NCBI GenBank assembly: GCA_025351555.1
Contig: JANXVS010000584.1
Span: 1-6,595, forward strand
Direction: 5' to 3'
Length of the DNA stretch: 6,595 bases
Source of the DNA: Pseudomonadota bacterium
GTDB lineage: Bacteria > Pseudomonadota > Gammaproteobacteria > Xanthomonadales > Rhodanobacteraceae
Of this stretch, positions 5,884-6,595 are shown piece by piece (positions within the stretch are counted from its first letter, which is position 1; each line of letters starts with the position of its first letter). The position numbers and the translations under genes are program-made. The notes under the pieces are model-generated. The model worked only from the letters and a program-made list of their open reading frames with translations. It had not been told where the DNA came from and searched no databases.

Positions 5884-6595
5884 AAACCCCCCGCCGCCTG
5901 CGCCACCGCCCGAAACAACGCCCGTCCCTTGTTCATCGTCTCTTCCCATTCCGTCGCCGGGTCAGAGTCGTAGACGATGCCGCCGCCGGCCTGGACGTGC
6001 AGGCGGCCGTCCTGGATGACGGCGGTGCGGATGGCGATGGCGGTGTCGGCGTCGCCCCACCAGCCGATGTAGCCGATGGCGCCGGCGTAGATGTTGCGTT
6101 TGTGCGGTTCCAGTTCCTGGATGATTTCCAGCGCGCGGATTTTCGGTGCGCCGGAGACGGTGCCGGCGGGGAAGGTGGCCTTGAGTACATCGATGTAGCT
6201 CAAGCTCTCGCGCAGTTCGCCTTCGACCTGGCTGACGATGTGCATGACGTGCGAGTAGCGCTCGATCACGAACTGCTCGCCGACTTTCACGCTGCCGGGA
6301 ACAGCGACGCGGCCGACATCGTTGCGGCCGAGGTCGATCAGCATCAGATGCTCGGCGCGTTCCTTGGGATCGGCGAGCAATTCGGCTTCGAGCGCGAGGT
6401 CTTCGTCAGGGATTCTACCGCGGGGGCGCGTGCCGGCGATCGGACGCACGGTAACGGTGTCGCCTTGCAAGCGCACGAGGATTTCCGGCGAACTGCCGAC
6501 GACCTGGGTTCCATCCAGATCGAGGAAATACATGTACGGCGATGGATTCAGCGCACGCAACGCACGGTACACATCGATTGGTCGCGCACGAAACG
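5880..6595 (-). CDS. trpE: Anthranilate synthase component I, C-terminal part (cut by window edge)
   Basis: TrpE converts chorismate to anthranilate using ammonia from TrpG, the committed step of tryptophan synthesis. The visible 237 residues are roughly the C-terminal half. The frame runs off the right edge, reading [28 protein letters not shown] from the boundary. NPSPYM is part of the tryptophan feedback site in enteric TrpE, so feedback inhibition is likely. The matching N-terminal element is outside the window. Downstream come [52 protein letters not shown] and AGAIGYIGW. The active-site glycine-rich segment [18 protein letters not shown] is followed by a normal C-terminus, [14 protein letters not shown]. 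The stop overlaps the start of the next gene. A run of six Gs (5892-5887, minus strand) lies just before the stop. Confidence 0.97.
   Translation of the reverse strand, partial: FRARPIDVYRALRALNPSPYMYFLDLDGTQVVGSSPEILVRLQGDTVTVRPIAGTRPRGRIPDEDLALEAELLADPKERAEHLMLIDLGRNDVGRVAVPGSVKVGEQFVIERYSHVMHIVSQVEGELRESLSYIDVLKATFPAGTVSGAPKIRALEIIQELEPHKRNIYAGAIGYIGWWGDADTAIAIRTAVIQDGRLHVQAGGGIVYDSDPATEWEETMNKGRALFRAVAQAAGGL

Overview
The window comes from a GC-rich gammaproteobacterial chromosome. The gene set points to the order Lysobacterales (Xanthomonadales), possibly Rhodanobacteraceae or Xanthomonadaceae. It has an E. coli-type SpeD whose N-terminus ([15 protein letters not shown]) resembles the xanthomonad form, a Clp/CRP regulator divergent from it, and a trpG-trpD-trpC cluster convergent on clp. 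I recall the same neighbourhood from Xanthomonas genomes. Family-level placement is inference.

Layout from left to right. 152-703 (+) is an uncharacterised membrane protein with an N-terminal zinc ribbon. 788-1573 (-) is speD, the S-adenosylmethionine decarboxylase proenzyme of spermidine synthesis. It is divergent from clp (1792-2493, +), a CRP-family transcription factor. clp meets trpC tail to tail with 9 bases between the stop codons. The minus strand then carries trpC (2503-3306), trpD (3306-4340) and trpG (4353-4946) as a tight, translationally coupled unit read trpG to trpD to trpC. Upstream of trpG lies about 0.5 kb without a convincing gene. It holds a possible promoter with a palindrome, then a stem-loop-rich segment (5043-5404) resembling dispersed intergenic repeats of this order. 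Next is a small AT-richer gene of unknown function (5464-5883, -), whose GTG start overlaps the trpE stop as GTGA. The right edge is the C-terminal part of trpE (5880-6595, -), cut by the window end.

The Trp proteins cover chorismate to anthranilate (TrpE with TrpG), anthranilate to phosphoribosylanthranilate (TrpD), and closure of the indole ring (TrpC). In many gammaproteobacteria trpE lies next to trpG. Here they are separated by about 0.9 kb of foreign-looking DNA, so trpGDC probably needs its own promoter or read-through from trpE.

Most of the window is ordinary core metabolism. Points worth a second look are the inserted trpE-coupled ORF with a weak PD-(D/E)xK-like pattern, the multi-hairpin element beside it, a palindrome over the likely trpGDC promoter, and a mixed ligand-pocket signature in Clp. 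I do not see a clear new multi-gene system.
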